Positions 22,817 to 36,310 of a stretch of 64,000 nucleotides of DNA are shown piece after piece. The stretch is from Onchocerca volvulus. Its lineage: Eukaryota; Nematoda; Chromadorea; Rhabditida; Onchocercidae. The position numbers were made by a program, and so were the translations under genes. The notes under the pieces are model-generated. The model had not been told where the DNA came from and did not search any database. It saw only the letters and a program-made list of their open reading frames with translations. Positions within the stretch are counted from its first letter, which is position 1. The number at the start of each line of letters is the position of its first letter. Location of the stretch: contig HG738138.1 in assembly GCA_000499405.2 (NCBI GenBank), positions 3,894,368 to 3,958,367 of the forward strand, written 5' to 3'.

Positions 22817-25800
22817 TCAAGCGTGTAATTTGCAATATGGTGCTCCATTCTTGGCATAAAAACTCTCTCCTTCTAAGTTCACATTGCAGCTCTGAAATGA
22901 ATTTAAATTTGAATAACAGTGAATTAAGTATGCACGTATCTAACGTATAACATTCGTATTCTATGTTTTTGATTTTTTTTGCTTACCATTTTCAAAATAG
23001 TTTTGGGAGCGAAATGTTGTTTTAAAGATCTTTAAAGATTGATCAAATTATTTTGGTCTACTTTTGAAGTTCAGAATTTCTGCACATATTAGATAAAACT
23101 ATGCAACATGATAAATTTACCGTGCAGTTAAAGCAGTTTGAATGGAATGCAGCGCCTAGCGCTTCCACCCATCTATCGCCAGCTTCAATAGGATAATGGC
23201 AAGAGACGCATTTAGTTGTGAATAATGTGTTCCAATCTAGAATTCAAAATCATTTCTTATCCCAAATTGTCATACTTTTAAATCGATGCTTATTTATTTG
23301 AGATGAAAATGCATGGAAGTGAAGTATTTGAATAATTAGTGAATTATTGAACTAGATATGATGAGCTTGCCAGTTTCACAATATGGTTGTCCTTGTTCGA
23401 GGAAAAATGCAGAATTTCCAAATGGTTTATGACAATGCGTGCAAACAAAGCAATGCGGATGCCACTGCTTCTGAAGTGCATTCAGACAGTCCTGTAAAAA
23501 GAAATCAGCGAATAATAGTTATCTAGTTATCGTCGCAAACTTTTAGAATCATTCGATACTTGGTAAATTCCGTATCATGAAAGCAAGCAGCTTTTGTTTG
23601 TGTTCGAGAAAAAAAGCTGCTTCAAATCAATAAAGGAGCAACTGTGCTTCTTATGATGTCGATCTCACGCTACATATTTAAATATTTTTAATTTAAGAAA
23701 TTTTTTTGAAACTAACAGCAGTTATCGACTGATTGCATTTGGCACAACGTGGAGCAATTTCAGTTTCGAAGCAACGCTCGCAATATTTACGACCTTTTTC
23801 CTCTACAAAACCAATATCCAATAGTTTTCGACCACACAGTTTATTGGAGCATACAAAATGATCTGGACAGTATGCTAATCCATTAGCTAAGACATATGCA
23901 CCCCTGCAAAGATTCAACGTTAATTTCAAATTATCAAATTTTTAAAGGCTAATCCAAGCAAAGAAATTCCTATTGTTCATTGCAGTCGTCACGATGTATC
24001 TAATTTTTAACCTAAAATTACTTATACAAACGTTTGTTTCGGAATGCAAAAGCGCAAAATTAAATGTACTTTATTTCTTGTCTGCAATCTTCGCAGCATG
24101 GTGCACGATTACTTTGAGCATGAAGTACACCTCGACCTTTTGCCAGTTCGTCATTTTGCAATTCATGCACATTGGATGATTTGTGATACGAATTCTTGTT
24201 GACTGCAAATTTCAGAAATTGAATTTAAAGAGACAAAACAATAGAAGAGAAGTTTATTTTTAAGCCGGGAACTTGAAAATTTTAATTGAGGGAGCGAACA
24301 ATTTCTACAGTGAGTTATGATTGCTAGTACATGTGGAAATAGAGATATTTCAATATGTTATGGGAATTGAGTTATAGGAGCTGAAATTTGAATATAGATT
24401 GCGATCAGAAGTTTGTCTCAAACTTTCCGCATCGGTATAATAAATGCATATACTACAGAAACAGAAAAATGCATGGCATCGGAAGGAAAAGAATGAAAAG
24501 AAAGTAAATGAAAAGAAAAATGAGATAATTTGAATTCCACTATACTTATGATGAATGTTTTCGTATAATAGCTCTTTGGATTCTTTGCATAAATTCACAG
24601 AATCTTCAATAAGTTTCCGTTCTTATAGAAATCGCAATCAATCGATAGTTTTGCTTTTCTAGCTTTGTGTACCAATCAACTCTTTGGACTGTTGCACTTA
24701 CACATTCTTTATTCTGATCATATCAGTGACAAGAATTACTTGAGACTGTTTTAGTTGGTGCGCCGACAATTTTGGTTTAGATTTTTAATGGAATTAGTTG
24801 CATTGGATGATACTAGTAAATTAGTGTATCTAGTAATCTAACCCATACTCCAACCCAGTATTCATTCTATTAGATGGTTATTTATTATCATTAGTAGAGC
24901 TCTTGTTACAAAGATTAGTTAATTTATATTTAGTAACATATAAAGGAAGCATTTTACACTGCACAACATGCTCTACCCATATCAATTACTTTCAAAATTC
25001 TAACTTTCCAGAATGCCCATTACATGACTGTTTGTAACTTTTGTTAGGAAAGCAACCAGAAAGTAGTACTGAATCCATCTGTCCATCTATTTGTTTATCC
25101 ATGTACATATTTATTTCTACAGTAATTTGTCAAAATTTCAAATCCATCTATGACGTGTTACTATTACCTGCGAGTCACCGAATTGGTTTTAAATCAGTGT
25201 TGCTATCAACTTTCGAAAATGTTAATTCGTTAATAAGGCACGATGAATCGTTATAGGTTTCAGTTTCGTAATAAGATTGGTATCGCTAGATCACCACTAA
25301 ACTAAAAGTAAAGTATCAGCTTGTGTATATCGTAATCGAATTACTAGATTGAAAAGACCAAGAAAAGGTCAAAAAGGTGTTTGAAAAATGACACACGAGC
25401 AAAGAACATTGAGAAATGACACAGAAGCTACTGGAACGACATGCTGTTTAATGGGCAACTTAGATTATTAGATCTAATAGCGTTATGACGTCCAAACGAT
25501 TTTCACTGTAAAAAAATATCACCATCCGGATCTCGACAAATGTTTGACCAATTTTCCGCTACTTTTATTACTTTACTTGTATCCGGACATCTTGCATTTT
25601 TCTGTTGCTGATAACAACCATTTTCATCCATCAATTTATCCTCCAAGCTAGAGTACCATATCACTAACGTAAAATGTACAATTTTGTTGATTAACTACCT
25701 AAATAATTAAACTTTTTTTAAAAGAATTCTTATCGAAAATCAGTTTTTATAAAATCTCTTCTAAAGCCTCTTATGGTAAGGGTTTGAGAAAAATTCCACT

Positions 25801-28800
25801 GAAGATAAAATTTTTGCATACTTGTCAAGATTTCTGAGAAAATCGATAGCATTTTCAAGCATATATGAAAGTTCCGTTTCCGGATCATGCAATTCCAGCT
25901 GATATCGAGCGATACTTTCAATAGCAATTTGTTTATCACATTCTTCAATGTTTTCTGAATTCCTCGATTCTTTTTGTTTTTCCTCGATCTTTTCTTCAAC
26001 TCCTTCCATTATCTGTTGATTCTTAATATGGGCATCAAGGATATTCCATGTTGTCTTTTCATTTCCTTTACTCCTGTTTTCATCATTGTCGGACGGGTCT
26101 TTCACAATAATATCTTGAGTAAGCTGAGATTCTTGAACATCAGTAACAAAGTTCTCTTCCATTTCAGCAACTAGTTCTTTCTTTCCAATTGTACTTAAGT
26201 TAGTATTATTTCCAATTTGATCGGAATGATTTATGACATCTGATGATTCTGTTGCACTAGACAACTCCTGACTATGATGCACTTTGATCGGAAGATTTCC
26301 CAATTCCATACTATGGCTAATGTCCATCATATTGATATCGCTTTCATCGAGATTTTGCTCTTTCTTTTCGTATTCCTTCCTTTCGTATTCTGAAATTTCT
26401 GAATTTTCCCTCTCATGATCAATGTTCTGAGGGACCAAAATCAAGTCTAGATTGTTCTGAATATGTTGTTGCTGCTGGTATTCTTTCGTATTCGTTGGAC
26501 GAAAACTATCGTACTCATAAATTTTGCTATTCATATTATCAATTAACCCCTCTATATTATCTATATTATGTATCTCTTCCACATTACAGTTGAATTCGTC
26601 CGAATATCTCTTCTGTTGTATCATATCTTCTGAATCAGTCGGGTTTCGGAAAAATATATCACATGGCAATCTGAGTCTCATGCTAAAATTACTGTCAATG
26701 ATTCTGTTCTTTTCCAGATTTTTTTGTCGTAACTGTTCATCTCTTAGCAAATATCGTTTCGGACTTGGAGGCTTTCGCTGCTTTTTTTCATTTTCTTTAA
26801 TAAATTTTGATAATGGCAGAAGCACTGTATCTTGTTGCGATTCACCAGAGATCGAACTTTTAGAGGCAGCACCAGTAAGATGACTGCATTGCCAATACCT
26901 TTTAATTTTATGAGATTCTGGAGGCCAGTGATATTTGAATGCATGCCGACGGGGTGATGTTACTTTCTGGATTTCAAGCGGTAAAGATCGGACACGACTT
27001 AACATTTGCGAAGTTTGGTGGGATTGTTGGTCGGACACGTTACCTGCGTGAATGTACAAATGATGCTAGTGTATACAAAGGACATTTGACAAGTTATGAA
27101 ACGAACTTTAACATGAATATAAGCGTGGTTGAAATCAAATCTCAAACATTTATATAAGCAAAATGCGAATTCAAATAAAAACAGGCATGTTATTTCAGTT
27201 ATAGAATTATTGGATTCAACTCATATCCAGTTTATTGTCTATGAACTCAAAATGAATCTTTTTTTTTTTTCTACTTTTTAACCTTTTAAGCATATTCTGT
27301 AAAGAATTACCATTTTTTAATGCATTCTAGCATTAAGAACTAAATTAGAGTCTGATGACCTACTCACAATCCTCAGTTTGCTTTTCAATTTCATTTTGAT
27401 GTTGCTTGTCATTGCAGGACTGCTATTCAATTCTTCTACTCCAGCCAACTAATTTTCTTGCTATAGATATAGTTAAAGTAATCTCATTTACCTGAACTCA
27501 TCGATGAACTGTAAATTTCCTTCTTCAATTCATTTAATTCCTGACCATATTGCGTAACCGCTGGTGGCACACCTCGATTGCTTGGACTAAAATCTTATTC
27601 GTTTTAGTTTTGCATGTTTTTTACAATAATACATTTCATTATAACCTACAGTTTAAATAATAATATATTGGAATTTGAGAGAATTACCAAAAATAGAATT
27701 AGTATTTCACTTGTGCTTTTATTTTTTGCATTCATTCATTAAAAATAGGTGATGATGAAGAATTGATTTCTCATATGATTCCAACATTCAGTGATTTCAT
27801 TTCAAAAAAACAAACAAATGAGTGACATGTTTAACTTGATAACTGTTAATTATATATTAGGTTATCCAATAACTACACATTATGCATTAGATAGGTTTAA
27901 GTTGTGTGCTATCGCAAATCATTTATATTTTAATGCCTTCATCAATCAATCGAAAATACAGATGTCTATTTCCAGAACGCCTTTTAATATGAATATAATT
28001 CATGGTACTCTGTATAATTTTTGTGAGCAATTTTCGGATGCAAATTATGGAAAAACTTGATTTTAGGCAATTTTCCTGAAAGCGATAAGTAATGAAAACA
28101 ATAATCGAAACTACAAAAGGACTAAATGTGAACTATTTTAAGTTTGTTTGACGGAATTTTCAATCATGAAAATATGGGATGAAAATTGGAAATAGATTAT
28201 AATAGATTTATTTAATATTGCTGAATCTCGTCTCTAACCAGTAAAAATGTTGATTTTTTAAATCAAAATCGAAACCTCAATTTCATTTTCCGAATACTGT
28301 TTAAGTAAATTTTTTTGGCAATTTTGCCTTTTCTGACGATTTGATAATAAAATAATAATGAATTCGAACGCTTTTAAAAGCTGATGAAAAATCGAAATTT
28401 TGGCAATATATTTGCTGTCCTATAAATAGCAGAAAAGGGTAAAATTTATTATTTTATCATCAAATCATTTATAGAGTAGAACAATCTGATTTCATCAGAA
28501 ACCAAATTAATGTTGACAAATTATTTTCTTTTTTCACAGAATGAATTATACTATCACACTGAAAATCTTGAATAGAAAATGTAAAATTTACAGAGTTGTG
28601 AAACTAAAGTGGTGCTGTTGTCACTACTAAAATAAAGTGTTTTCAATTGTAAACGAATCTTATGCAGACAAGAAATTTGAAGTATAAACCATTCTCCAAA
28701 AAAAAGCTCTATCAGAAATTTTAATCCTGCAAACCGTGTCTAGAAATGAAAAGTGAAGGAAAAATGTAAGTTCAAAAAATTTGCCAAGTACCTGATAGGA

Positions 28801-28998
28801 CTTTGTGTCTTCCATGGTGTTGGACTGATTGAAATCGCTTGCCGAGGTATAACTTCTGGCTGATATGGAGCTAGTAAAGTGTTTCTGTCAGAAGTTGGAA
28901 CCATTTTGGGTCTCCGTCTGAAAAATAAACATTTTAAATAATTTGATTATATTATAGGATTTAACTGATAGTCATAAAAAATCGGTTTCTTTTATCAT

Positions 28999-29041
<43 letters not shown>

Positions 29042-32000
29042 TGTACTTTCATTCTATTAACCAATTAAATAGAGCAAAATTAAGCAATTGGAATTCGTTT
29101 GATCGTTTGATCTAACACTGTCACATTACCATCGTAAGGACAAAAGGAGGACAAGAAAATTATTCGCAATATTGTTTGCTATTTACTTCACGGCCCACCA
29201 AACATCCTAAAAAAGGACTTCGAAGTTTTACAGCTGAAATGATCCTAGACTTGATCGGTTATCATCGAATTCATCATTATCAAGGAGTAACAAAATTAAC
29301 ATACGTGGCAGACCAATGCATCTCGTCACGTCTTGCGACATTATTGCCTCCTCTAAACTGACGACCATGGACATCGCAATAAAATTTGTCGTTAATAAAA
29401 TGGTACCCCTCGTTCTTAAGTGAGTTACCACATGTTGAACATTGGAAGCAATCACTGTGCATTGTACGATCGTTTGCTCGACACATCACTCCTCTGAAGT
29501 GTTCAATTTTTCAGACATATTCGCAAATTACAATGATAATAGCCACCATAACTCTCATTGTTATACAGGTACTATTTTCATCTAGAAATTTGTTTAAATT
29601 TATTAATTATCAGTTGGAGGATAAAAAAACAAATTATATATATATTAATTAACTTAGCTCCATTAACCGTACTTCATTTTGTAGATATTCTACTGTTTTA
29701 TGATTATTGAACTATATTTGTTTGCATTAAATTTTATCTCGAATAAGAGAACGAATGCGAATAACGAATGTCTCATTGCAAGACTGATAAATTATAAAAA
29801 AAGAAAATTGTGTGATTCCTTAAAATTGAAGAATCTTTTATACTGTTGCATCTTAATCTGTTGAAATACATTTGAAAAATTTTTTCATAACTTGTTTCAT
29901 TTCTTCATTAAATCTTTATGGGCTAGATGAAATGAGGTGATAAAATCTGTAAAAGTGATGTTTTTTTTATGATACTAAATTTTCCTTTAGAGGAGATTTA
30001 TCATCAGCCAAAATTTAAGAGCACAAAAAATTCTTTTACAATGTCTTTCCATTATAATTTTTTAGATATAGTTTTTTGAATTACTAATATCACTAAAAAA
30101 ACCCATCATAAAGTTTGTTATTCCACCTACATAAGTCCAATTCGACTGATGTCCTCCTCAGTTGTGAAAATTTGTCCGTTTCTGACATTTTGTAGCATAA
30201 TATTAGATGTTTTCTATCGTCACTGATAAATTAATGATGAATTACTACCAATATCATATACTAAATAACAAAAAAAAAAAATTGAATGCGCTGAAATAAT
30301 TTAACATAACTTGACTGGCAATGTGCGACCAAACAAAATTTATTCACTGGTAGAACTGTGCTTCTAGGAGCTTTTAAGACGATAATTTGGTAATTTATAT
30401 TTGGATTTTTCATAAAAAAAATCTTCAATAAGAAAATTCTGAAAGCTAAAATTTTTCATTCAGATCCGAATATATTTAGATTTCCTGGCTAAAATCTAGA
30501 CCGCAAACTTAAATGAGAACTGATAAAATAACATACTTGATATTGCGTCCACAAATGAAACACATCGGTGCTGCGGAAATATTTTCCACATTCGATCGAG
30601 TTTCTACTGAAAATGAGTTAAATTCAATAGAAAGTTCTTTGTTTATCTGATACTGTATTATAACATCATAATGACTGGTGCAATTATATGACAACATTTA
30701 AGTTGACTACAGACCTTCACGTATCTGGAATTCAAAACTTTGAAACCTTATGCATAATTCTCGTTAATTCTCTAGGGCTCATAAAAAATTCAAAGTCTAA
30801 GATGACAAAATTCTAGAGAAACTTAACTGTGACAGCAGCATACCTTGATTGGCTATAGTTGATCTGATTGGTATCACGTGTGCTCCATTTTCTTTGGAGC
30901 GCTCGCTTTCCTGGATAAGACGAAGCGTTTCCGATCGCAAATACGATGGAACTTCTTTTTGTCTGGCTAAATTTGGGCTGAAATATTTTTACTTGCCTAA
31001 TGAAATAATGGATCTTATTTTTGCTTAATCATTAGAACAATATGGCCGATCCTGCCGGAGAGCTTTTGACAAGTTAAACTTGGAAATTCTAGGTCCAGTT
31101 AATTTAAATGTCAGCTTTTCATCTGATGACAACAATATATTGTTGGTATATTTTTCATTCGGTCCAGGTACAAAAATCATTTTAACAACAACGAGAATTA
31201 TGGAAAAGTTATTATACTGTAAAGAAAATGTAGGTCAATTGTTGTGATATATGGGCCAGCCATGGATATAGCTAGTTCAAGGTTTTATTTTTCTGCAGAT
31301 GAATACACAATTTTAGGATTTATTTTAATTTGGACCAATGCATCATATTTTTAAAACAAATGTGAGTTGGCTATCTTTTAACGTGCCAAGATTAAGAAAA
31401 TGTTAAATTGTTTTAAATTAAAGCTTACTCAGTTCCAAATAGTCCACCTGTTTGTTGAAGGTATTGTTCAGCAGCTGTTTGCGGTGAATAAAGAGGCATC
31501 GGTGAATTGTACTGTAAATGTTTCACTTCCTGATGATCACCGAATGGTTGAGCTGTAACGTTAAAACCCGGAATTGCGATTGATTCCTGGAAGAATCTCG
31601 TTTGGCAAACGTCGAACAATTTGCTCAACCAATTTTGTTCGATGATTTGTGACTGAGTATTTAGTTTGAAATAATAGTTCCTATGGTTCCAAATCTCGTG
31701 AACTTCAATTCTTTTTACATTTCAAAATATCTGCCGTATTCGACAATGAATATTTTGAAAAATTGTAAGAGTCTAGAAATTAAAAGACGAAAAGAAACAC
31801 GAAATAAAGGCAAGAACAACATAATTACTCGATTTTTTTGTGCTATTGTTAAAAGTTATGTGGAAAATGTGTAGGGACTATATTTTCTAAAATTCAAAAC
31901 CCATTTACAAATCAAGGTTGGATTCTCGACTAATGTGAATTGGAAATTCTGAGAAGAATAATACAATAACTTTAAATTTAAGTGAAAATATACGAGTCCA

Positions 32001-35000
32001 GAAACTCCGGGCCAAGTGAAAGCTGCTAGTAAATTATAAATAAATACAAATATGGAGACAACCATTCTTTTATATGTTTGGGAAAAAAAATTTTTTGCCA
32101 ATAAATGTTGTAAAGAAAAATGCGATTGAAAATAAGTTTAAGACAAGATCGCAGTTATAAACAAACATTAGAAACCAAAATTTGGTTTGAAACATGCTTT
32201 ACAATTTAATCATTTCTAATTCCCTCGAATTCAAAATTATCGAAAAGTGAGTGAAAAATTTTTATTCAAATTTTTTTAGTCAATTAAAATTGAATAAATC
32301 TTGAATTCTACTCATGAATAACATGAAACTAAAAGGAAGGCGGAAATTAATTTTGACAAAGTGTATTTTTAAATCAGCTTAGAAAGTTTTATTCATTCAA
32401 GTGCCATTCTATATAACTCTCTATTGAAATCGTACTTTATCATCATGTTAATTCAAGACGAACTTTTGCTGTCTCGAGAATTCGAGAATTTCACTATGTC
32501 GCATATTTTGGTGCTCATGATTCTCATTTAAAGAAGAGAAACAATGGTAAAAGAAAAGGTGTTAGTTCGATTAGGATTTGCTAATTTTAATCCAAATGAA
32601 GCAGATATTACCGGATTCTGATGTTCCAGGGACACTTTTAAAGGCACATTCGGAGGCTCCATCTTTTTAATATCAGTCGGAGCAACGTTGAATACAGAAT
32701 GTTGAAATTTATTATATTCTGTATTTTCGGTTACCGATGGTTGCCAAATTCGATGTGTTATATTGCCTCCGGTCCTAAAATTATCCATTTTTGTTACACT
32801 TCAAATATTTGAGAAATTTTTTCGAAATTTAATTATTAAGAAGAATTTGATATATGCTGCTAGTCTTATTCAAGTAAAAGAAATGTGAAATTTACCAGGG
32901 CTTAGGTGTACACGCAAGTTGGTACATATGAAGAACGACTGTGGGTTAAATTGGAATGTTGGAATGGAAAGAGCGCGGAAGGATATCGCCTAGTTGAGCT
33001 GAGCGAAAATTTGTCAAAATTAGGGCAATGCATGTGTAGCTCACTTGTGATGTGTGAGATTTTGAAAAATTTCCTCGAAAATAATGTGACACGCACCTCA
33101 AATGAATTCTGACAATTTTTTTATCAAAACATGAAACCTGCTGATATTTCCTCTATTCTCCCGTTTTGCCGCAAAATCATCAAGATCATTCCATAAATTT
33201 CATATGAATAACAATTGGAAATCAGTGATAATTTTCATAAATCAGCAGAGTCCCAAAATCTTGGCTATTGTGAAGAGAAATTTTGTAAAAAAGTCAGAAA
33301 CTGAATTTCGGGTTTTGATGATAGTAGCTAAACTGATCAACATAAAAATTCCCAGTTCCTTAAGCTGGTAACCGGAAGATCGGTAATGGTTCAAGCATCG
33401 AATATTATCGCTTCTTCTCTGTCTTGTATCATTATAAAAAACAAAAATATAAATTATGTGATAATGAAAGTTGCTGGTTTTGTTACTGTCAATGTTTTCA
33501 TTGATTTTAACTAATCTGTTCAAGAAAATTCAGGAGATTGAATCCAATCTAACTCACCTATGCACAATCAATTCGACTTTATGGTCTGTTTTCGATAACA
33601 ACTGTTTTGCCAGTTCAACATTTAAATTTTGGTGACCTTCAAGTTCCACTAGGACATCGCCATTTAGCAAGCCAGCACGATCAGCTAGCGAGCCTCCGAT
33701 TACCTGTCAAAAATTTTGATATTATAACATGTATATATTTTACCAAGCTAGCAATTTTAGATTTAATGATACATTAACTTATTTTCTATATAGCTTTTTC
33801 CAACATAATTTAGTAAATTCTTAAGATTATCGATTTCTGAAAATTTGATTGCTGAACGTCGAATAAATTAAGAAGCACCTGTCACTCAATCTGCATAGCA
33901 ATATCTTTTAGAAAATCCAACAATTCATAATAAATTTTCTTAATTTCTCATCGATTTCTTTCTAGACTGATTTATCCCTCAAATTTTTAAGATTAATCTA
34001 GATTTGAAGAGGATAAATACATGCAAAATCCCGATGTCAAGAAAAGAACGAAAAATGAAATTCTGAACAGCGAAATTTTCGATCAAAAAAATTGACTTCC
34101 GGCAAAGGAAAAAGGAAAAACTATTTGTATTCATATCATTAGTTATAGCTTAGCAGTTCATCATAGCAACATGTTTAGTTTTTATAAAGCTTAAACTTAT
34201 GCGTTGGATTCTAAAAATTAAATCCGAATTTTATGAGAAAAGTCGGATCCACAGAAAAGATCAAATCTTTTTTAATGATGTTATACTTGTAACCATTAAA
34301 AAAACAAATCATTTATTGCCTTTTGAGGTGAAGATAAACAACAAGTCATAGTACACTTTTATTCCAATCTTTCTTGATGGGGAAAATTGGAGCAAATATT
34401 TTCCGCGAAAATGCAAGACAGTCACGTAGTCATTGAATAAATCGACCGATCGATCATCTTTATTCCGGAAATTCCGGAAATCCTTGGACAGGATTGACTA
34501 ATTATTTAGAAAACGTTCCGTATTCTTGCGTGTCGCATGCATACGAATGAAAAGCGCGTAATACCGCTCATTAAATGCACTCCGTTAAATCTACGATGAA
34601 AATGGAAGATTGAAAGAATGCGGTAAACGAAAAAAATGAATTTCGTGAATTGCTTTTTTTTTTTTTTCACCCCCACGAGGCGCAAGTTTCAATTACTGTA
34701 CAACAAATTTCGCAAATCGAAGAATATTCTTTTCAGTTTCTATGCTTTGAAATGTTCGTATTCGTAAATCTTTGCCACATTTATTGCTATTTTCAGAAAC
34801 TTTTCGTTTTAGCAATCTTTTTTGTAAAATGAATTTTCAAGTCCTTGAGAACTTAAATATAACTCAGGTTTTAGTAATATCTATAATGTTCTACTCAAAA
34901 GTTGGCTCAAGAGCATTCCAGATCATTATGCAAAACATGAAGAAAACGAAAAGTTAAAATTTAATAAGATTTTAAAGTTTCATTTCGAACTTCTGGAACT

Positions 35001-35125
35001 ATTTAAGTGATAATTTATGATAATTATACATTAATTATGGTGAGTTCAGGTCCAACATCGAAGCCCCATGGCGTGGTCATTTGGCCGCGCGACATCCGCA
35101 CCGTCACCATTTCTGCTTGAGCCAT
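22817..35125 (-). CDS. alp-1: PDZ-LIM protein, ALP/Enigma family (Z-disc/dense-body scaffold)
   Basis: Exons E1-E9: 35125-35030, 33703-33558, 32774-32612, 31586-31429, 30977-30844, 30606-30537, 29493-29305, 28917-28792 and 27586-27492. LIM exons E11-E15: 24202-24070, 23903-23717, 23491-23371, 23236-23121 and 22891-22817. Joined E9 to E11 they give 602 residues in perfect phase. Order: PDZ domain (PWGF binding loop; GGSLADRAGLLNGDVLVEL), Zasp-like motif (LQYNSPMPLYSPQTAAEQY), the EVPSYLRSETLRLIQE block, LIM1 (CFICGRNIKGVMC), a linker, then LIM2 (CCEDC), LIM3 (CAKC) and LIM4 (CVSC, ending CKLHA). One PDZ plus four LIMs is the Enigma/ZASP plan, like C. elegans ALP-1. Family knowledge places it at muscle dense bodies/Z-discs, bound to alpha-actinin and actin filaments. 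E13 ends in a GC donor. A large extra exon (25761-27043) is listed separately. A trans-splice-like acceptor precedes the ATG. Confidence 0.93.
25761..27043 (-). CDS. alp-1: Alternative 3' terminal exon of the PDZ-LIM gene (ALP-like isoform tail)
   Basis: A 425-codon open exon lies between E9 and the distal LIM exons. Its acceptor at 27044 (TTCACGCAG) fits the phase-1 end of E9 exactly, giving ...SMSSGNVSDQQ. Its only good donor (25821, AA/GTATGC) ends in phase 2, while the next LIM exon needs phase 1, so it cannot be spliced onward in frame. Reading to its own TAG at 25761 gives an isoform of 819 residues with PDZ, Zasp motif and LIM1 followed by a unique tail. The tail is hydrophilic, rich in E, N, S, Q and K, and has no recognised domain. 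C. elegans alp-1 is also described as making ALP-type and Enigma-type products from one gene, so this reading is plausible. Expression is inference. Confidence 0.7.
28338..28466. repeat. Intronic inverted repeat, 21-bp arms, 87-nt spacer
   Basis: Arms 28338-28358 and 28446-28466 are complementary with one mismatch, inside the intron between E8 and E9 of the PDZ-LIM gene. AT-rich arms weaken the case for function. Confidence 0.5.
29000..29039. repeat. Poly(T) tract of about 40 nt
   Basis: Uninterrupted T run in the intron between E7 and E8 of the PDZ-LIM gene. It is the longest homopolymer in the window, and its length may be unreliable in the assembly. Confidence 0.8.
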
Positions 35126-35169
35126 TGCTGTTACGGAATCCTCCAAAGCAGATTTGGCCACCAAATATT

Positions 35170-35180
35170 CTGAAAGTTTC
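35170..35180 (-). promoter_or_regulatory. alp-1: Probable trans-splice acceptor of the PDZ-LIM gene
   Basis: On the minus strand AAACTTTCAG lies 44 nt before the ATG at 35125. The frame stays open upstream to 35332, but that segment does not resemble PDZ-LIM N-termini, which begin close to the PDZ domain. Confidence 0.45.
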
Positions 35181-36228
35181 TCGAGAATTTTAGAAAGAAT
35201 TTGTTGACTATGAAATTTCGAAAAACGTCGAAACCAAAAGCATAGTAACAGTTTCTGAATAAGATTCACAATATCGTCCACCGATTTTTTGTCAACAATA
35301 ATGTATTCAGAATTACAAATAAAAAAATCCAATACTCAATTGTGTAAGGAATTTCAATTTTTTCAATTCCAAAAAAAAAAAAAAAAAACTGCTGAATAAT
35401 ATCCACAAATCATCGGCTTGAAAAAAATTCTGAAGAACGAAACTGAATGCTAAAAACATCCTTGGAGTATACATTTCCTTTTTTTTCTAACGTTTTTCTC
35501 TTCCACTTTGCTCAATATTGATGTTTTCTTGAAAGTACAAGAATAGAATTTCAAAATTGAAATGATTATTTTCAACAAGGACTTTGAAAATGTTCAGCGA
35601 AGAACTTAGAAGTTTGAATAATATCCAAGAATTACAAATGTACACTGAATACAGTAACATTTTGAAAAATGTTTTACATTTACAATTAAGCACTATTTAG
35701 TAATTAAGTTCAAAATATGAACGAATAATCAACTAATGTTTATAAGAAGTCATATTAAAGAAATTAGTTAAACTCTTAATATTCTTCAAATGATTCAAAT
35801 TTAAATGAAATTTCCTGTCATCAGAATATCCGGAATTCAACTGCAGATCTGACAGTTTTTGTGAGATTCTACTCCGACAAAGATTAGATGCGGAAAATGT
35901 CACATTTTCAATATTCTGATTGCTTTATTTTTAAATTTAATTACATCATCAGCGCTTGATCATCTAGTGAGTAAGATATCATGAATGTTACAATAATGCA
36001 TCCTCAATTATCATTACAATCATATCATCACAACATGCTTATCAAGGGACGAAAAATTTGCGGGTGACAGTTAGTTCGAAATAACAAAGTACAAAGTACG
36101 GATTGAAAAATTATTCCCACCTGTTCCCTCCCCGCATGAATTTAATGTAAGCACACCGAATGCCAGTCTATCAAAACTTCAGCCTTCTTCTGTATCAAGT
36201 TGCATTTTGTGGATCTGATGCTTAATGC

Positions 36229-36310
36229 CTGTATGTATGTGTCTATGTGTATGTGTGTATGTGTGTGTCTGTGTATGTATATATACATATGAGTATGTCT
36301 GTTTGCATGT
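36229..36310. repeat. Imperfect TG/TATG-rich simple repeat
   Basis: Mixed TGTATG, TGTG and TATATA units over about 80 bp. Confidence 0.7.
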
